NCBI GenBank assembly: GCA_963703335.1 | Contig: OY969812.1 | Coordinates: 1,922,001 to 1,986,000, forward strand | DNA from: VRUE01 sp963703335 | GTDB taxonomy: Bacteria > Actinomycetota > Thermoleophilia > Solirubrobacterales > 70-9 | Direction: 5' to 3' | Length of the DNA: 64,000 bases | Notes under the pieces: model-generated | Told to the model about the DNA's origin: nothing | Seen by the model: the letters and a program-made list of their open reading frames with translations, nothing else | The model's database searches: none | Position numbers and translations under genes: made by a program | Part shown: in pieces, positions 16,780 to 26,859 of the stretch | How positions within the stretch are numbered: the stretch's first letter is position 1 | How the letters are laid out: the number at the start of each line of letters is the position of its first letter

Positions 16780-19644
16780 TTGCCCCCCGATGAGGGGACG
16801 AAGGTGTTGAACGGCGACCGCGGAGAGCTTGAGCGGCACGCTATTTCCCTTCGGGAAGCGTTGCGGGGGCTGCTGCAGTACGACCGGGGGGACCTCGATT
16901 TTGGCATCTACCGGATCCTCAATGAGCGACGTGAGGAGATCGATCGCTTCTTGGACAGCAGCTTGATCGGAGCGATCGAGGGAGCGATTGCCGAGGTAGG
17001 GATCGAGGGCGACGAGAAGGATGAGCTGGCGGCTCGGCTCTGCGCCGATCTGGCGCGGTTCTTCGAGCGCTACTACGACAGTGGTGACTTCCTGCCGCTG
17101 CGCCGCTACCGGACCGGGGCCTACTCGATCCCGTACGAGGGGGAGGAGGTGCTGATGCACTGGGCCAATCGGGACCAGTACTACATCAAGAGCGATGAGC
17201 AGCTCTCCAACTACTCCTTCGTGCTGCCCAGCGGCAAGGTGGTTCGCTTTTCTGTCGTTCCCGGCGCAGAGGGTGGGGGCCCTACGGCGGAGTCCCAACG
17301 ACGCTACGCGCTCGCCGAGCCGGCCGTTGCGACTGAAGGCTCGGACACTCTCCTCGTTCGCTGGAACTTCGTCGAGAAAGAGAAAGGCATCAAGCAGGGG
17401 GACCTGAATGCAGCCGCTTGCGAGGAGCTTCTCGGCGGCGATCTGCTCGAGGAAGAGTGGCGTTTGGCTTTGTCGGCGCCTACGGAGGGCGATGAGCGCT
17501 CACTGCTGGCTCGCCACGTCTTCACCTTCACCGCGCGCAACTCTTACGACTACTTCGTGCACCGCGACCTCGGTGGGTTCCTGCGCGGCGAGCTCGAGGC
17601 ATTCCTGAAGGCGGACCTGGTCCGCCTCGATGAGCAGAACGACCGCGCCTCCCTCGAACGCAATCTGGCTCGCCTTTTGGCAGCGAGGGCGGCGGCCCTG
17701 CCGGTGATCGAGTTCCTCGCCCAGGTCGAGGATTTCCAGAAGCGCCTGTGGCTGAAGCGGAAGCTGGCCCTCGAGGCAAATTGGCTCGTTCCCCTCGAGC
17801 TGGTCTCGCCGCAGCTGCTCGACGAGGTCGCGGGCTGCTCTGCGCAGCACGAGGCTTGGGTTCGCGACCTCGCCGTTGAGTCGCTCGAGGGCTGGACGAG
17901 CCCGCCATCGGTCGAGTTCCTCGCAGCTCATTCCGATCTGATCCTCGACACCGCCCACTTCGACCAGGACTTCACCCGCCGCCTACTTGCCGACATTCCC
18001 GACATAGACGCGGCCACGATCGGTTGGGCGATCAACGGCGATTGTTTCCAGGCGTTGCGTTTCCTGCAGCCTCGATTCGAGGGTCAGGTTGGCGCGAGCT
18101 ACATCGATCCGCCCTACAACACCGGCGGGGGCGACTTCCTCTACAAGGACAGATATCCGCACTCCTCCTGGCTCTCGATGATCCACGACCGGATCGCGCT
18201 GGGCCGCTCGCTGCTGGCTGAGGACGGCGTCCAGGTGGCGAGCATCGACGACGACGAGCAACCCCGCCTGCGGCTCGCCTTCGACGAGGTTTTCGGAGCT
18301 GAGAATTTCGTCGCCAACGTCGTCTGGCAGAAGAAGTACTCGCCGGCAAACGACGCGACCTGGTTCAGCGACGATCACGACCACCTGCTCTTCTACGCGC
18401 GCAGCAAGGCCATCTGGAGGCCGCGTCGGCTGCCGCGCAGCGCCGAGGTCGACAAGGCCTATAAGAACCCCGACAACGATCCGCGCGGCCCCTGGCGAGC
18501 GGACAATTACACGCAGTCGAAAACGAAGGACGAGCGCCCTAACGGGTGGTACGCGATCCGCCGCCCATCCGACGGAGCCGAGATTTGGCCAAAGCCGACG
18601 CGGGTGTGGGTATACCCGGAAGACGAACACCTGGCGAATGTGGCGGACGATCGAGTCTGGTGGGGCAAAGAGGGGAAGAACGACGTTCCCGCCTACAAAC
18701 GCTTTCTGACCGAGGTGGGCGACCTGGTGCCGCGCACGGTTTGGACCCATAAGGAAGCCGGCCACAACCAGGACGCCGTCCGCGACCTTCAGGGCCTCTT
18801 CGGTGCTAACCCGTTCCGCAATCCAAAGCCGCTCAAGCTGCTGCGGCGGGTGCTGGAGATCTGTCCCGGCGACCTCGTTCTCGACTACTTCGCCGGCTCG
18901 GGCACCCTCGGCCAGGCGATCCTTGACGAGCGCCGTGAGGGTGTTTCGGAGCGCCGCTTCCTGCTCTGCGAGCAAGGCTCCCACTTCGACTCCGTCTTGC
19001 GGCCGCGCTTGGTAAAGGCGCTGCACTCCGGCAGCTGGAAGGGCGGTGTGCCCGAGGACCGCGAGGCGGTCGGCGGCATCGTCCAGGTGCTGAGACTGGA
19101 GACCTACGAGGACGCTCTGGACGCGATTGAGCTGGTCCGAACCGAGCAGCAGGCGAACCTGCTCGAGTCGGCTGACGGGGTCGCCCGCGACTATTTCATG
19201 CGCTACCTGCTGCCGACCGAGGGCCGTGCCAGCATCGGCGACGCCGAGGTGTTTCGGGCGCCGTTCTCAGTCAAGTCGAAGGCCACGATCGGCGGCATTC
19301 GGGCCGAGGCGAACCCGGACCTGCCGGAGACTTTCAACTGGCTGCTCGGACTGCGACCCGCCCGCCTGTCGTGCGAGGCCGGACTGCTGGCGGTTCGCGG
19401 CGTCGATCGGGCCGGCCGCGAGACCCTGGTGCTCTGGCGCGACCACGATTCCGTCGACGAGGAAAGCTTTGAGAAGTGGTTTGCGGCCCTGCCCGCAGGG
19501 CTCCGCGACGAGCAGGTCGCTGTCGTCTACGTCAACGGCGACACCGATCTCGAGCGCCGCCGGTCCGACGGCGAGTCGTGGACCGTGCAGCTGACCGAGC
19601 GCGCCTTCCTCGAGCTGATGTTCGACGAGCTCGGCGCTCCATGA
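16780..19644 (+). CDS. site-specific DNA methyltransferase, beta class (type III Mod-like) with long N-terminal extension
   Basis: 954 aa. The frame opens at TTG 16780; GTG 16804, preceded by GAGGGGAC, is a good alternative start. Catalytic motif IV 'DPPYNTG' (443-449) comes before the SAM-binding motif I 'DYFAGSGT' (702-709), the beta-class order typical of N6-adenine or N4-cytosine methylases of type III systems. 'SIDDDEQPRLRLAFDEVFG' and the target-recognition region lie between them. The first 430 residues are an extra, mostly helical region absent from ordinary Mod proteins of 550-700 aa. The stop overlaps the start of the helicase gene (ATGA). It should methylate the recognition site and, with Res, form the restriction complex. 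Confidence 0.88.
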   Translation: MPPDEGTKVLNGDRGELERHAISLREALRGLLQYDRGDLDFGIYRILNERREEIDRFLDSSLIGAIEGAIAEVGIEGDEKDELAARLCADLARFFERYYDSGDFLPLRRYRTGAYSIPYEGEEVLMHWANRDQYYIKSDEQLSNYSFVLPSGKVVRFSVVPGAEGGGPTAESQRRYALAEPAVATEGSDTLLVRWNFVEKEKGIKQGDLNAAACEELLGGDLLEEEWRLALSAPTEGDERSLLARHVFTFTARNSYDYFVHRDLGGFLRGELEAFLKADLVRLDEQNDRASLERNLARLLAARAAALPVIEFLAQVEDFQKRLWLKRKLALEANWLVPLELVSPQLLDEVAGCSAQHEAWVRDLAVESLEGWTSPPSVEFLAAHSDLILDTAHFDQDFTRRLLADIPDIDAATIGWAINGDCFQALRFLQPRFEGQVGASYIDPPYNTGGGDFLYKDRYPHSSWLSMIHDRIALGRSLLAEDGVQVASIDDDEQPRLRLAFDEVFGAENFVANVVWQKKYSPANDATWFSDDHDHLLFYARSKAIWRPRRLPRSAEVDKAYKNPDNDPRGPWRADNYTQSKTKDERPNGWYAIRRPSDGAEIWPKPTRVWVYPEDEHLANVADDRVWWGKEGKNDVPAYKRFLTEVGDLVPRTVWTHKEAGHNQDAVRDLQGLFGANPFRNPKPLKLLRRVLEICPGDLVLDYFAGSGTLGQAILDERREGVSERRFLLCEQGSHFDSVLRPRLVKALHSGSWKGGVPEDREAVGGIVQVLRLETYEDALDAIELVRTEQQANLLESADGVARDYFMRYLLPTEGRASIGDAEVFRAPFSVKSKATIGGIRAEANPDLPETFNWLLGLRPARLSCEAGLLAVRGVDRAGRETLVLWRDHDSVDEESFEKWFAALPAGLRDEQVAVVYVNGDTDLERRRSDGESWTVQLTERAFLELMFDELGAP

Positions 19645-22600
19645 GCCTGATCGACAGGCTGCCGCTCTTCTCGTTCCTGCTCGACGAGTTTGGCGTCTCC
19701 ACCTTCAGCCAGCTCGCGGCGCCGCTCTCGAACCCCGCCTTTGAGGAGCCGAGCCTCGATGACGCGAGCCGCTACTACCACGAGCTGGTCGCGCTGATGC
19801 CATCCGGCGCGGGTATCGACCCAACCGTGCTGCGCGGCTACGACGCGGCAATCGCCAAGCACACCGAGACGATCGGGCAGCGGCGGCCGCAACCGATCCG
19901 GTGGCGCTACTTCCAGTACCTGATGCTGCTCTTTATCGAGCGGTTCCTCGACCGCCTGTTCACCGATCAGGACCGCTTGCTGGACGATCTCAACGCGCAC
20001 CTCGAGCGGTTCAACCAAGAGCGGGGGCGCGATCGCCCGGTGCCGGCGTATGAGCGGGCCGACCTGCGCAAGCTCGCAATCTGGAGTGCCACCGGTTCCG
20101 GGAAGACATTGGTCATGCACGTGAACCTGTTGCAGATTCTCGACCACTACGAGCGCGCCGGCCGCCGCAGCGATCTCAACCGGGTCCTGCTGCTCACTCC
20201 AAATGAAGGTCTCTCGCGCCAGCATTGCGAGGAGCTGTCACTGTCAGGGATCGAAGCGGAGATCTTTGCCAAGGATGCCGGCTCGCTCTTTCGCGGTCGC
20301 CAGGTCGAGATCATCGACATCCACAAGCTGCGCGATGCCGAGGGGGAGAAGTCGGTCGCCATCGACGCCTTCGGCGACAACAACCTTGTCCTCGTCGATG
20401 AGGGACATCGCGGTGCCGGCGGGGAGCACTGGATGCAAGCGCGGGAACGCCTCTGCCGCAGTGGCTTTTCGTTCGAGTACTCGGCGACCTTCGGCCAGGC
20501 TTTCGGTGGCCGGAAGGAGCTCGAGGATCGTTACGCGAAGTGGATCGCGTTCGAGTACTCATACCGCCACTTCTACGCCGATGGATATGGCAAGGATTTC
20601 CGTATCCTCAATTTTCCCAGCGCCGACGATCGCGCGGATCGCCGCGCCTATCTGCGCGGTGCCCTACTCACCTTTTACCAGCAGCAGCGCTGCTACGCCG
20701 ACCTGGCGCCGGCACTGCGCCGTTTCCAAATCGAGAGGCCCCTCTGGGCGTTCGTGGGGTCGAGCGTGACGGCGCGGGTGGTTCGCACCGAGAACAGGCG
20801 AAGGGTCTCTGACGTGGTCGAGATTCTCTCCACCTTTGCCCGCTTCCTCAGCCAACGGGAAGAGACCGAGCGCGGGTTCGAGAGCCTTTTGGCGGGGGGC
20901 GGCGGAGTCCTTGACGCTCGCCAGGCAAACGTTTTCACGGACGCCTTTCCTTACTTGGAGCAACTCCAAATAGACGGCGAGGAAGTGTACGAAGACCTGC
21001 TGCGGCGGTTTTTCAATGCCGACTCACCAGGTCCACTCAGGGTAGTGCGGCTGCGCGGGGTTGACGGCGAGCTGGCACTTCAAGTGGGAGACAACCCACC
21101 GTTTGGCGTTGTCAACGTCGGTGACGCCGCGGCTCTCCACAAGCTTTGTGCCGAGCACGAGGATCTTCTTTTTCCGGACGAGACCGACGCCGAAGGGTCA
21201 CTCTTCAACGGTATAAACGACCCTGATTCCTCGATTAACCTGGTGGTCGGCGCCAAGAAGTTCGTCGAGGGCTGGAGCAGCTGGCGGGTGAGCAGCCTTG
21301 GGCTCCTGCGGGTCGGGCAGGGCGAGGGACCACAGATCGTGCAACTGTTCGGCCGCGGCGTCAGGCTGCGGGGCCATGACATGTCGCTGAAGCGCAGCAG
21401 CCGACTGGTGCCCGAACCGGCCGGCCTTCCCGAGCACATTGGGCTGCTCGAGACGCTCACCGTCTTCGGCGTACGGGCCGACTATATGGCGACCTTTCGC
21501 GAGCAGCTGGCGTTGGAAGGTATTGCGGCCGAGCGTCGACTGATCTCGATACCGGTGACGGTTGCAGAGGACCGCTCCGACCTACGGCTGATTCGGCCTG
21601 AACCCGGCGCGGATTTCGTCCGTCAGGCGGATCGGATCGGGCTGCTGCCGGATTCCGGTGCGATCCCGAGCAAGGCCGTCGTCGACTGGTACGCGCGTGT
21701 GAACACGTTCGCCAGCGAGGAGATTGAGGATCGAGCCGACGCCGAGGTCCTCAACGAGGTCGATTTGACGCCGGCTCAGCTCGCCTTTTTCGACCCTGAG
21801 GATGCCTACAGGGAGCTCGTTAAGTTCAAGGGGGAAAGAGGGTGGAGCAACCTCGTGATCGCCGAGGACGACATCTCCACTTTGCTCGCGCGGCACGACT
21901 GGTACCAGCTCTTCGTCCCCCCCGAGCTTGTCTCCGTCGAGACCTTCGAGGATGTCGAGCGGTGGCGACAGATCGTGATGGCACTGCTGCGCGCCTGGTG
22001 TGAGCGCCGGGTCAAGGACGCGGCTGCGGTTTGGTTGCTGCCCCGCCTGCACTACGCGCCCCTGGAAAACAGCGACCCGAACTTGATCGACGAACACCTT
22101 GTCAGTGTCTCCGCTGAAGACGCCGATCTCCAGGACGCCTTCGCCAGGATTGCAACCGACTCGGCAGCGGGGGACGCGGAAGTGGCCTTCTACGGTCCCG
22201 GTGGGGTCATCGAGGCCCTGAATCTCAGCCAGCATCTGTACAGGCCGCTGCTTTACGTGGCCGACGACGAGGACGTGATCGTCAAGCCTGCACCGCTGAA
22301 CTATGGCGAGAGCCGCTTCCTCAGCGACGTCAGCGCCTGGTGTCAGGGTCAGGGCCGCGAGCTGCTTGAGGATCATCGCCTCTTCCTGCTTCGCAACCAG
22401 ACCCGGGGACGAGGGGTCGGCTTCTTTGAGGCCGGGAACTTCTATCCCGACTTCATTCTCTGGTTGCTCAGCGACTCCGTCCAGAGAGTCGTCTTCGTCG
22501 ACCCCAAGGGGATCGTCAGGGCCAACGGTGTAGACAGCCCGAAGATTGCGTTGGGGAAAACAATCAAGAAGGTAGAGGCGCGGCTCGCGAACCCGGCGAT

Positions 22601-22784
22601 CCGCCTCAGTTCGTTTATCGTCTCAGTAACACCGTTTAACGACATCCCGTGGTGGGACGGCGAGAGGGAGGAGCTCGAACGACACCATGTCGTTTTCTTG
22701 CACGATGACCCAAAGGAGTACGTGGAGAGGATGATTCGCCGGGCCTTGGCGGACACAAGCGAACCCGCGACGGAGACAGGGTGA
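19641..22784 (+). CDS. DEAD/DEAH-box helicase-nuclease, type III Res-like
   Basis: 1047 aa from ATG 19641 (ATGA overlap with the methylase stop); the longer open frame from 19476 is shadow sequence. Superfamily 2 motifs: Walker A 'SATGSGKT' (about 149-156), motif II 'DEGH' (253-256), motif III 'YSATF', and motif VI 'QLFGRGVRL'. A C-terminal PD-(D/E)XK endonuclease is present: 'FYPDF' (Pro936-Asp937) and 'VDPKG' (Asp954-x-Lys956), the same place as in type III Res subunits. It would translocate or switch along DNA and cut. GTGA couples it to the UvrD-like gene. Without the two extra downstream genes this would be a plain type III enzyme. Confidence 0.88.
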   Translation: MSLIDRLPLFSFLLDEFGVSTFSQLAAPLSNPAFEEPSLDDASRYYHELVALMPSGAGIDPTVLRGYDAAIAKHTETIGQRRPQPIRWRYFQYLMLLFIERFLDRLFTDQDRLLDDLNAHLERFNQERGRDRPVPAYERADLRKLAIWSATGSGKTLVMHVNLLQILDHYERAGRRSDLNRVLLLTPNEGLSRQHCEELSLSGIEAEIFAKDAGSLFRGRQVEIIDIHKLRDAEGEKSVAIDAFGDNNLVLVDEGHRGAGGEHWMQARERLCRSGFSFEYSATFGQAFGGRKELEDRYAKWIAFEYSYRHFYADGYGKDFRILNFPSADDRADRRAYLRGALLTFYQQQRCYADLAPALRRFQIERPLWAFVGSSVTARVVRTENRRRVSDVVEILSTFARFLSQREETERGFESLLAGGGGVLDARQANVFTDAFPYLEQLQIDGEEVYEDLLRRFFNADSPGPLRVVRLRGVDGELALQVGDNPPFGVVNVGDAAALHKLCAEHEDLLFPDETDAEGSLFNGINDPDSSINLVVGAKKFVEGWSSWRVSSLGLLRVGQGEGPQIVQLFGRGVRLRGHDMSLKRSSRLVPEPAGLPEHIGLLETLTVFGVRADYMATFREQLALEGIAAERRLISIPVTVAEDRSDLRLIRPEPGADFVRQADRIGLLPDSGAIPSKAVVDWYARVNTFASEEIEDRADAEVLNEVDLTPAQLAFFDPEDAYRELVKFKGERGWSNLVIAEDDISTLLARHDWYQLFVPPELVSVETFEDVERWRQIVMALLRAWCERRVKDAAAVWLLPRLHYAPLENSDPNLIDEHLVSVSAEDADLQDAFARIATDSAAGDAEVAFYGPGGVIEALNLSQHLYRPLLYVADDEDVIVKPAPLNYGESRFLSDVSAWCQGQGRELLEDHRLFLLRNQTRGRGVGFFEAGNFYPDFILWLLSDSVQRVVFVDPKGIVRANGVDSPKIALGKTIKKVEARLANPAIRLSSFIVSVTPFNDIPWWDGEREELERHHVVFLHDDPKEYVERMIRRALADTSEPATETG

Positions 22785-25567
22785 GTATCGACCTCTCCAT
22801 TTTTACGGAAAGCCAGCGTGAGGCGATCCTCCACGACAGCGGCAACCTGCAGCTAATCGCCTGTGCCGGCGCCGGCAAGACCGAAGTCCTTGCGTGCCGC
22901 GTGGCAATGCTGATCGATCGCGGCCGCGCTTCAGGACTGAAACCTAGTGGGATCGTTTCCTTCACCTTTCAGGACAAGGCGGCGGGCGAGCTCAAGCAGC
23001 GGATCGCCAACCGGGTCGCTGAGCAGGTAGGAGACGTGCTCGGTCTCGCCGAGATGTACGTCGGGACGATTCACGGTTTCTGCCTCGACTTTCTCAAGGA
23101 ACACGCGCCCGAGTACCTCAAGTACGAGGTTCTCGATGAAGTACAGCAACGCCTGCTCGTCGACCGTAACAGCAGGAAGTCGGGATTGACGACGACTACA
23201 GACCTTAAAGGTGTGAAACTCAAACGCTTCGTCGGCACGAACAACTACACAGCTGCCCTTGACATCCTTCGGGAGTCTACGATCGATTGGGACGTCCTCG
23301 AGGGCTCGAGCGTCGTCGCCGGTCTGCGGTCGTATGAAGACTTGCTCGACGCCCATGCGCTTCTCGATTACCCGGCGATGATGGCGAAGGCTGTAGAGCT
23401 GTTGGAGAACGACCAAGCCGTGCGCGATACGGTCGCGACCCAAATCCGTCACGTGATCGTCGATGAGTACCAGGATGTCAACCCGATCCAGGAGCGCTTG
23501 ATCAGGGCGCTACACGAGCTCGGGGCAAGCGTCTGCGTGATCGGCGATGACGATCAGACCATCCATCAGTGGCGGGGAAGTGACGTCCACAACATCCTCA
23601 CCTTCGCCGACCGCTACGAGGGGGTTGTCCAGATCCGGCTCGACGACAACTTTCGCAGCACCGAAGGTGTGGTGAAGACGGCGCGCGAATTCGTCGAACA
23701 GAACCCAGACCGGCTGCCGAAGAAGATGGAAGCGGGATCGAGGCGCGCGTTTGAGCAGGGTGACATCTGCGCTCTTAGCTTCCAGAGCCCCGAGGAGGAG
23801 GCCGCGTGGATCGTCGAGCAAATCCAGCAGCTGCGTGGGGTCGCCTTCGCCGAAGCAGATGGCGACCGTGGGCTCACATACTCGGACATGGCGGTGCTGC
23901 TGCGCAGTGTGCGCCGCAACGCCAAGCCGATCACCGACGCGCTTCACGCGGCCGGGATCCCCTTTGTCGTCAGCGGCATGAATAACCTCTTTGGCACGGC
24001 CGAGGCACGGGCCGCCCGCGAGCTCTTCTACTTCGTCGCCGGGCCCGGAAACAAGCGTCCCGAGAGCACGCTCGACGACGTCCGCACGGCTTGGCTCGAC
24101 GCCGATCTTGGCCTCGAGGGGGCACGGCTCGAGGAGGCGCTCGAGGCCGTTGCGCAAGCAAAGGGCGAGCTGGCCGACTCCGACCAAAAGCGCTGGGGTG
24201 TCTACTCGATCCAGCGTGTCTACCTCTCTTTCATCGAGGACTGCCAGCTGCGCGAGGAGGCGGTGCCGGATGGCCGGGGCGAGGTCGTTTTCTACAACCT
24301 GGGTAAGTTCAGCCAACTTATCTCCGACTTCGAGGAGATCCACTTCCACTCCAAGCCGGTTGACAAGTACGCCTCCTTCGCTGACTTCCTCGAGTATCAG
24401 GCCGAGGACGCCTATGACGAGGGGTGGCTCGATCACCAACATGCCAACCCAGATGCGGTCAAGGTGATGACCGTTCACCAGGCCAAGGGCATGCAGTGGC
24501 CGGTGGTGTTCGCGCCGGCCCTGCTGCGCAACCGGTTCCCCGCGGCCAAGATGTCGGGACGGACCGTCTGGCACGTTCTCCCCCGCGACGCGGTCGAGGG
24601 GCAGGAGCGTTACGAGAACAGCATCGAGGATGAGCGGCGACTCTTCTACGTGGCGATGACCCGGAGCCAAAAGTTCCTCTTCATGACTTGGGGCCGGGTC
24701 GACGGCTACCGGAACCGATACGCGAAAGCATCGGAGTTCTGGAGCAACGTGCTCGCCTCGAGGTTCGTCAAGAGGAGGCCAACTGATTTTTCCAAGCGCG
24801 TTCATATCGAGCCGCGGCAGCGGGCCAGCGTCACAGACGTCGTCCTTTCCTTCAGCGACCTCAAGTACTTCTTCGAGTGCGCCTACCAGTTCAAGCTGCG
24901 GATCCTCTATGGATTCAATCGGCCGATCCCCGAGGCGCTCGGTTATGGCAAGTCGCTGCACGACGCTCTGGCTGAGATTCACTCGCGCGCGATGCGGGGC
25001 GACCTCCCCGGTGACACTGAGGTCCCCGAGCTCGTCGATCGTCACCTCCGAGTCCCCTTCGCATACCCGGAACTGAAAGAGACCCTCACCAACAGCGCCC
25101 AGCGCGTCCTTCACAAGTACCTGACCGAGAATGCGGAGCTTTTTCCCTTGCTCGAGTATGCGGAGAAGAAGATCGAGCTGCCTCTCGGCGACGGGGTCAA
25201 CGTTGTCGGCCGTATCGACCTGGTCCGCAGGACCGACCTCGACGAGACCTCAATCGTCGACTTCAAGTCAAACGAACGCTCCCAGGACGAGAACCTGACG
25301 GAGATGCAGTTGCACCTCTACGTGCTCGGCCACGAGGCGCTCACCGGAACCACCGCCGATTTCGTGGAGATCTATGAGCTCGACGATGGCACGCGCATTC
25401 CCCGGGCGGTCGACACGGAGTTCGTCGAGGACGTCAAGCAGCGCGTCTTCGATGCCGCTGATGCGTTGCGGGCGGGCGATTTGCAGCCGCAGCCTGTTCG
25501 CGTCACCTGCGAATCATGCGACTACTGTCGACTGTGCAGCGCCGGAACCGCGACTTTGGCGGCGTGA
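22781..25567 (+). CDS. UvrD/Rep-type helicase fused to Fe-S PD-(D/E)XK nuclease
   Basis: 928 aa from GTG 22781, overlapping the preceding stop by 4 bp. The superfamily 1A helicase has Walker A 'CAGAGKT', 'GTIHGF' (motif Ic), 'VDEYQDVNP' (228-236), 'GDDDQTIHQWRGS' (motif III), 'FRSTEGV' (motif IV), 'VMTVHQAKGMQWPVV' (motif V) and 'RRLFYVAMTRS' (motif VI). The C-terminal 230 residues form a RecB/AddB/Cas4-type nuclease: 'GRIDLV', 'SIVDFKS' (Asp827-x-Lys829), and cysteines 700, 910, 913 and 919 placed as in the [4Fe-4S] cluster of AddB and Cas4. It is a DNA unwinding and degrading motor. Its position in an RM operon points to processing of cleaved foreign DNA. Confidence 0.88.
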   Translation: MSIDLSIFTESQREAILHDSGNLQLIACAGAGKTEVLACRVAMLIDRGRASGLKPSGIVSFTFQDKAAGELKQRIANRVAEQVGDVLGLAEMYVGTIHGFCLDFLKEHAPEYLKYEVLDEVQQRLLVDRNSRKSGLTTTTDLKGVKLKRFVGTNNYTAALDILRESTIDWDVLEGSSVVAGLRSYEDLLDAHALLDYPAMMAKAVELLENDQAVRDTVATQIRHVIVDEYQDVNPIQERLIRALHELGASVCVIGDDDQTIHQWRGSDVHNILTFADRYEGVVQIRLDDNFRSTEGVVKTAREFVEQNPDRLPKKMEAGSRRAFEQGDICALSFQSPEEEAAWIVEQIQQLRGVAFAEADGDRGLTYSDMAVLLRSVRRNAKPITDALHAAGIPFVVSGMNNLFGTAEARAARELFYFVAGPGNKRPESTLDDVRTAWLDADLGLEGARLEEALEAVAQAKGELADSDQKRWGVYSIQRVYLSFIEDCQLREEAVPDGRGEVVFYNLGKFSQLISDFEEIHFHSKPVDKYASFADFLEYQAEDAYDEGWLDHQHANPDAVKVMTVHQAKGMQWPVVFAPALLRNRFPAAKMSGRTVWHVLPRDAVEGQERYENSIEDERRLFYVAMTRSQKFLFMTWGRVDGYRNRYAKASEFWSNVLASRFVKRRPTDFSKRVHIEPRQRASVTDVVLSFSDLKYFFECAYQFKLRILYGFNRPIPEALGYGKSLHDALAEIHSRAMRGDLPGDTEVPELVDRHLRVPFAYPELKETLTNSAQRVLHKYLTENAELFPLLEYAEKKIELPLGDGVNVVGRIDLVRRTDLDETSIVDFKSNERSQDENLTEMQLHLYVLGHEALTGTTADFVEIYELDDGTRIPRAVDTEFVEDVKQRVFDAADALRAGDLQPQPVRVTCESCDYCRLCSAGTATLAA

Positions 25568-25570
25568 GCT

Positions 25571-26830
25571 GTGACCAACGCTTTCGAGACCTTCTCGGCG
25601 AAGGAGAAAGGGCATGAGAATCACCTCACTCGGGCCCTGCTCGTTCTGATTAGGCATTCGGCCCTTGCACACGAGGTGTGGCTTCGGGCAATCGGTCTGG
25701 GCGACCTCGGCCTGACGGGCGTTGGGGAAGCGCAGTACCGATTTCAGACGAGCTCCTTGGATTTGCTGGGACTCGAGACGGACCAGCCGCTGCGCGGCAT
25801 CTCCGTGTTCATCAGCCGCGAGCAGGCGGAGAACCTTGGGCCTGTCGCGCAAAGCAGTAACCAGAGGATGATTCCTGATGCACTCATCACCTATCTCGGC
25901 CCCGACGAGCCGATTGTCGTCGTGGTAGAGAGCAAGGTGCATGCTGCTGCCGACGCGGCCCAAGCCAGGCAGATCAACCTTGGCCCATATGAGCCAACCT
26001 GGGATCCCGTCGAACCGGTGGCGTTGCGGTGGTCGACGCTGATCGACGACCTCTGGACGCTGGTCGACCTGAACATCACCAGCGGCTCCGAGGCTGAGCT
26101 TCTCTCTGATTTCTTCGACTTCGTCGATGCTGACTACCGCAGTGTCGGCCCGTACAGCACGCTTCGGCGCTGCAGCGACATACGCGAGAGGCTTCGTCGA
26201 CGCTGCCGGACGATCCTCGGCGAGGCGACAGATAGAGAGGCGCATGGACCCAGTCGCGGCAACGGTCCCTACGTTGAGATGCAAGGGCCGGCGAGCCTTC
26301 CTCGGCGGGTCGCCTTCGATCTCGACGAACAGGGCTCCGCGCTGCACCTTTCGTTCTGGCCGGCGGACACCCCGAACCAGGCAAGAGCTTTCTACTCTGA
26401 CCGGCCGCTGCTGATGCGCGTCGGATCCATGGCGGAGGAAGAGAATTGGACGATTGCCAACAACATGCACTTTGGCCATTTCCAAACCGGCTATGCGTGG
26501 TTGCCAATGCCGAGCAGCACTTCGATGGAGCAGTACCTCCGCTTCTGGCGTGACCACATCGAGCTGATCGGAACTGTCTACGAACCCCCCAAGCAGCCCG
26601 ACTGGAGTGGTCTTCTGGAAAGACTGGAAGAGTCAGAGATCATCTCGTCTCGAGAGGCTTTCGACCGTGACTTCGTGCTGACGGGCCGCACCAAGGCGGA
26701 TGTCCGTCCGGGCATCGAGCTCTATCGCTGGTGGGCGCTCGACGAAGCGATTGAGTTGGACGATCGTGGTGAGCTGGTCGGCCAGGTTCGAGCTGCGTTC
26801 GACCGGGTCTTGGAGACGTTCGACAGTTGA
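25571..26830 (+). CDS. putative PD-(D/E)XK nuclease-like protein, unknown family
   Basis: 419 aa from GTG 25571, 3 bp after the UvrD-like stop. The N-terminal 130 residues match the PD-(D/E)XK plan: a helix with 'ENHLTRALLVLI' (Glu16 as the alpha-helix acid), then 'MIPDALI' (Asp103) and 'VVVVESKV' (Glu120-x-Lys122), the correct 17-residue spacing. The other 290 residues, including several Trp-rich stretches ('LHLSFWPADTP', 'YLRFWRDHIE', 'ELYRWWALDE'), match nothing I know and may form a recognition or sensor domain. It is the last gene of the methylase operon. The nuclease call is my inference from motif geometry. Confidence 0.6.
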   Translation: MTNAFETFSAKEKGHENHLTRALLVLIRHSALAHEVWLRAIGLGDLGLTGVGEAQYRFQTSSLDLLGLETDQPLRGISVFISREQAENLGPVAQSSNQRMIPDALITYLGPDEPIVVVVESKVHAAADAAQARQINLGPYEPTWDPVEPVALRWSTLIDDLWTLVDLNITSGSEAELLSDFFDFVDADYRSVGPYSTLRRCSDIRERLRRRCRTILGEATDREAHGPSRGNGPYVEMQGPASLPRRVAFDLDEQGSALHLSFWPADTPNQARAFYSDRPLLMRVGSMAEEENWTIANNMHFGHFQTGYAWLPMPSSTSMEQYLRFWRDHIELIGTVYEPPKQPDWSGLLERLEESEIISSREAFDRDFVLTGRTKADVRPGIELYRWWALDEAIELDDRGELVGQVRAAFDRVLETFDS

Positions 26831-26859
26831 GTAAATTCGCGCTTCGCGCACCGCCGCCC

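Noticed and set aside
23510..25114. Long open frame on the minus strand opposite the UvrD-like gene, and similar long frames opposite others (for example 28136-29797 plus, 52281-53948 minus, 60698-62575 minus)
   Set aside because: They are antisense shadows caused by high third-position GC; they have low-complexity Arg/Gly/Val-rich translations and no family motifs, while the other strand is clearly coding.
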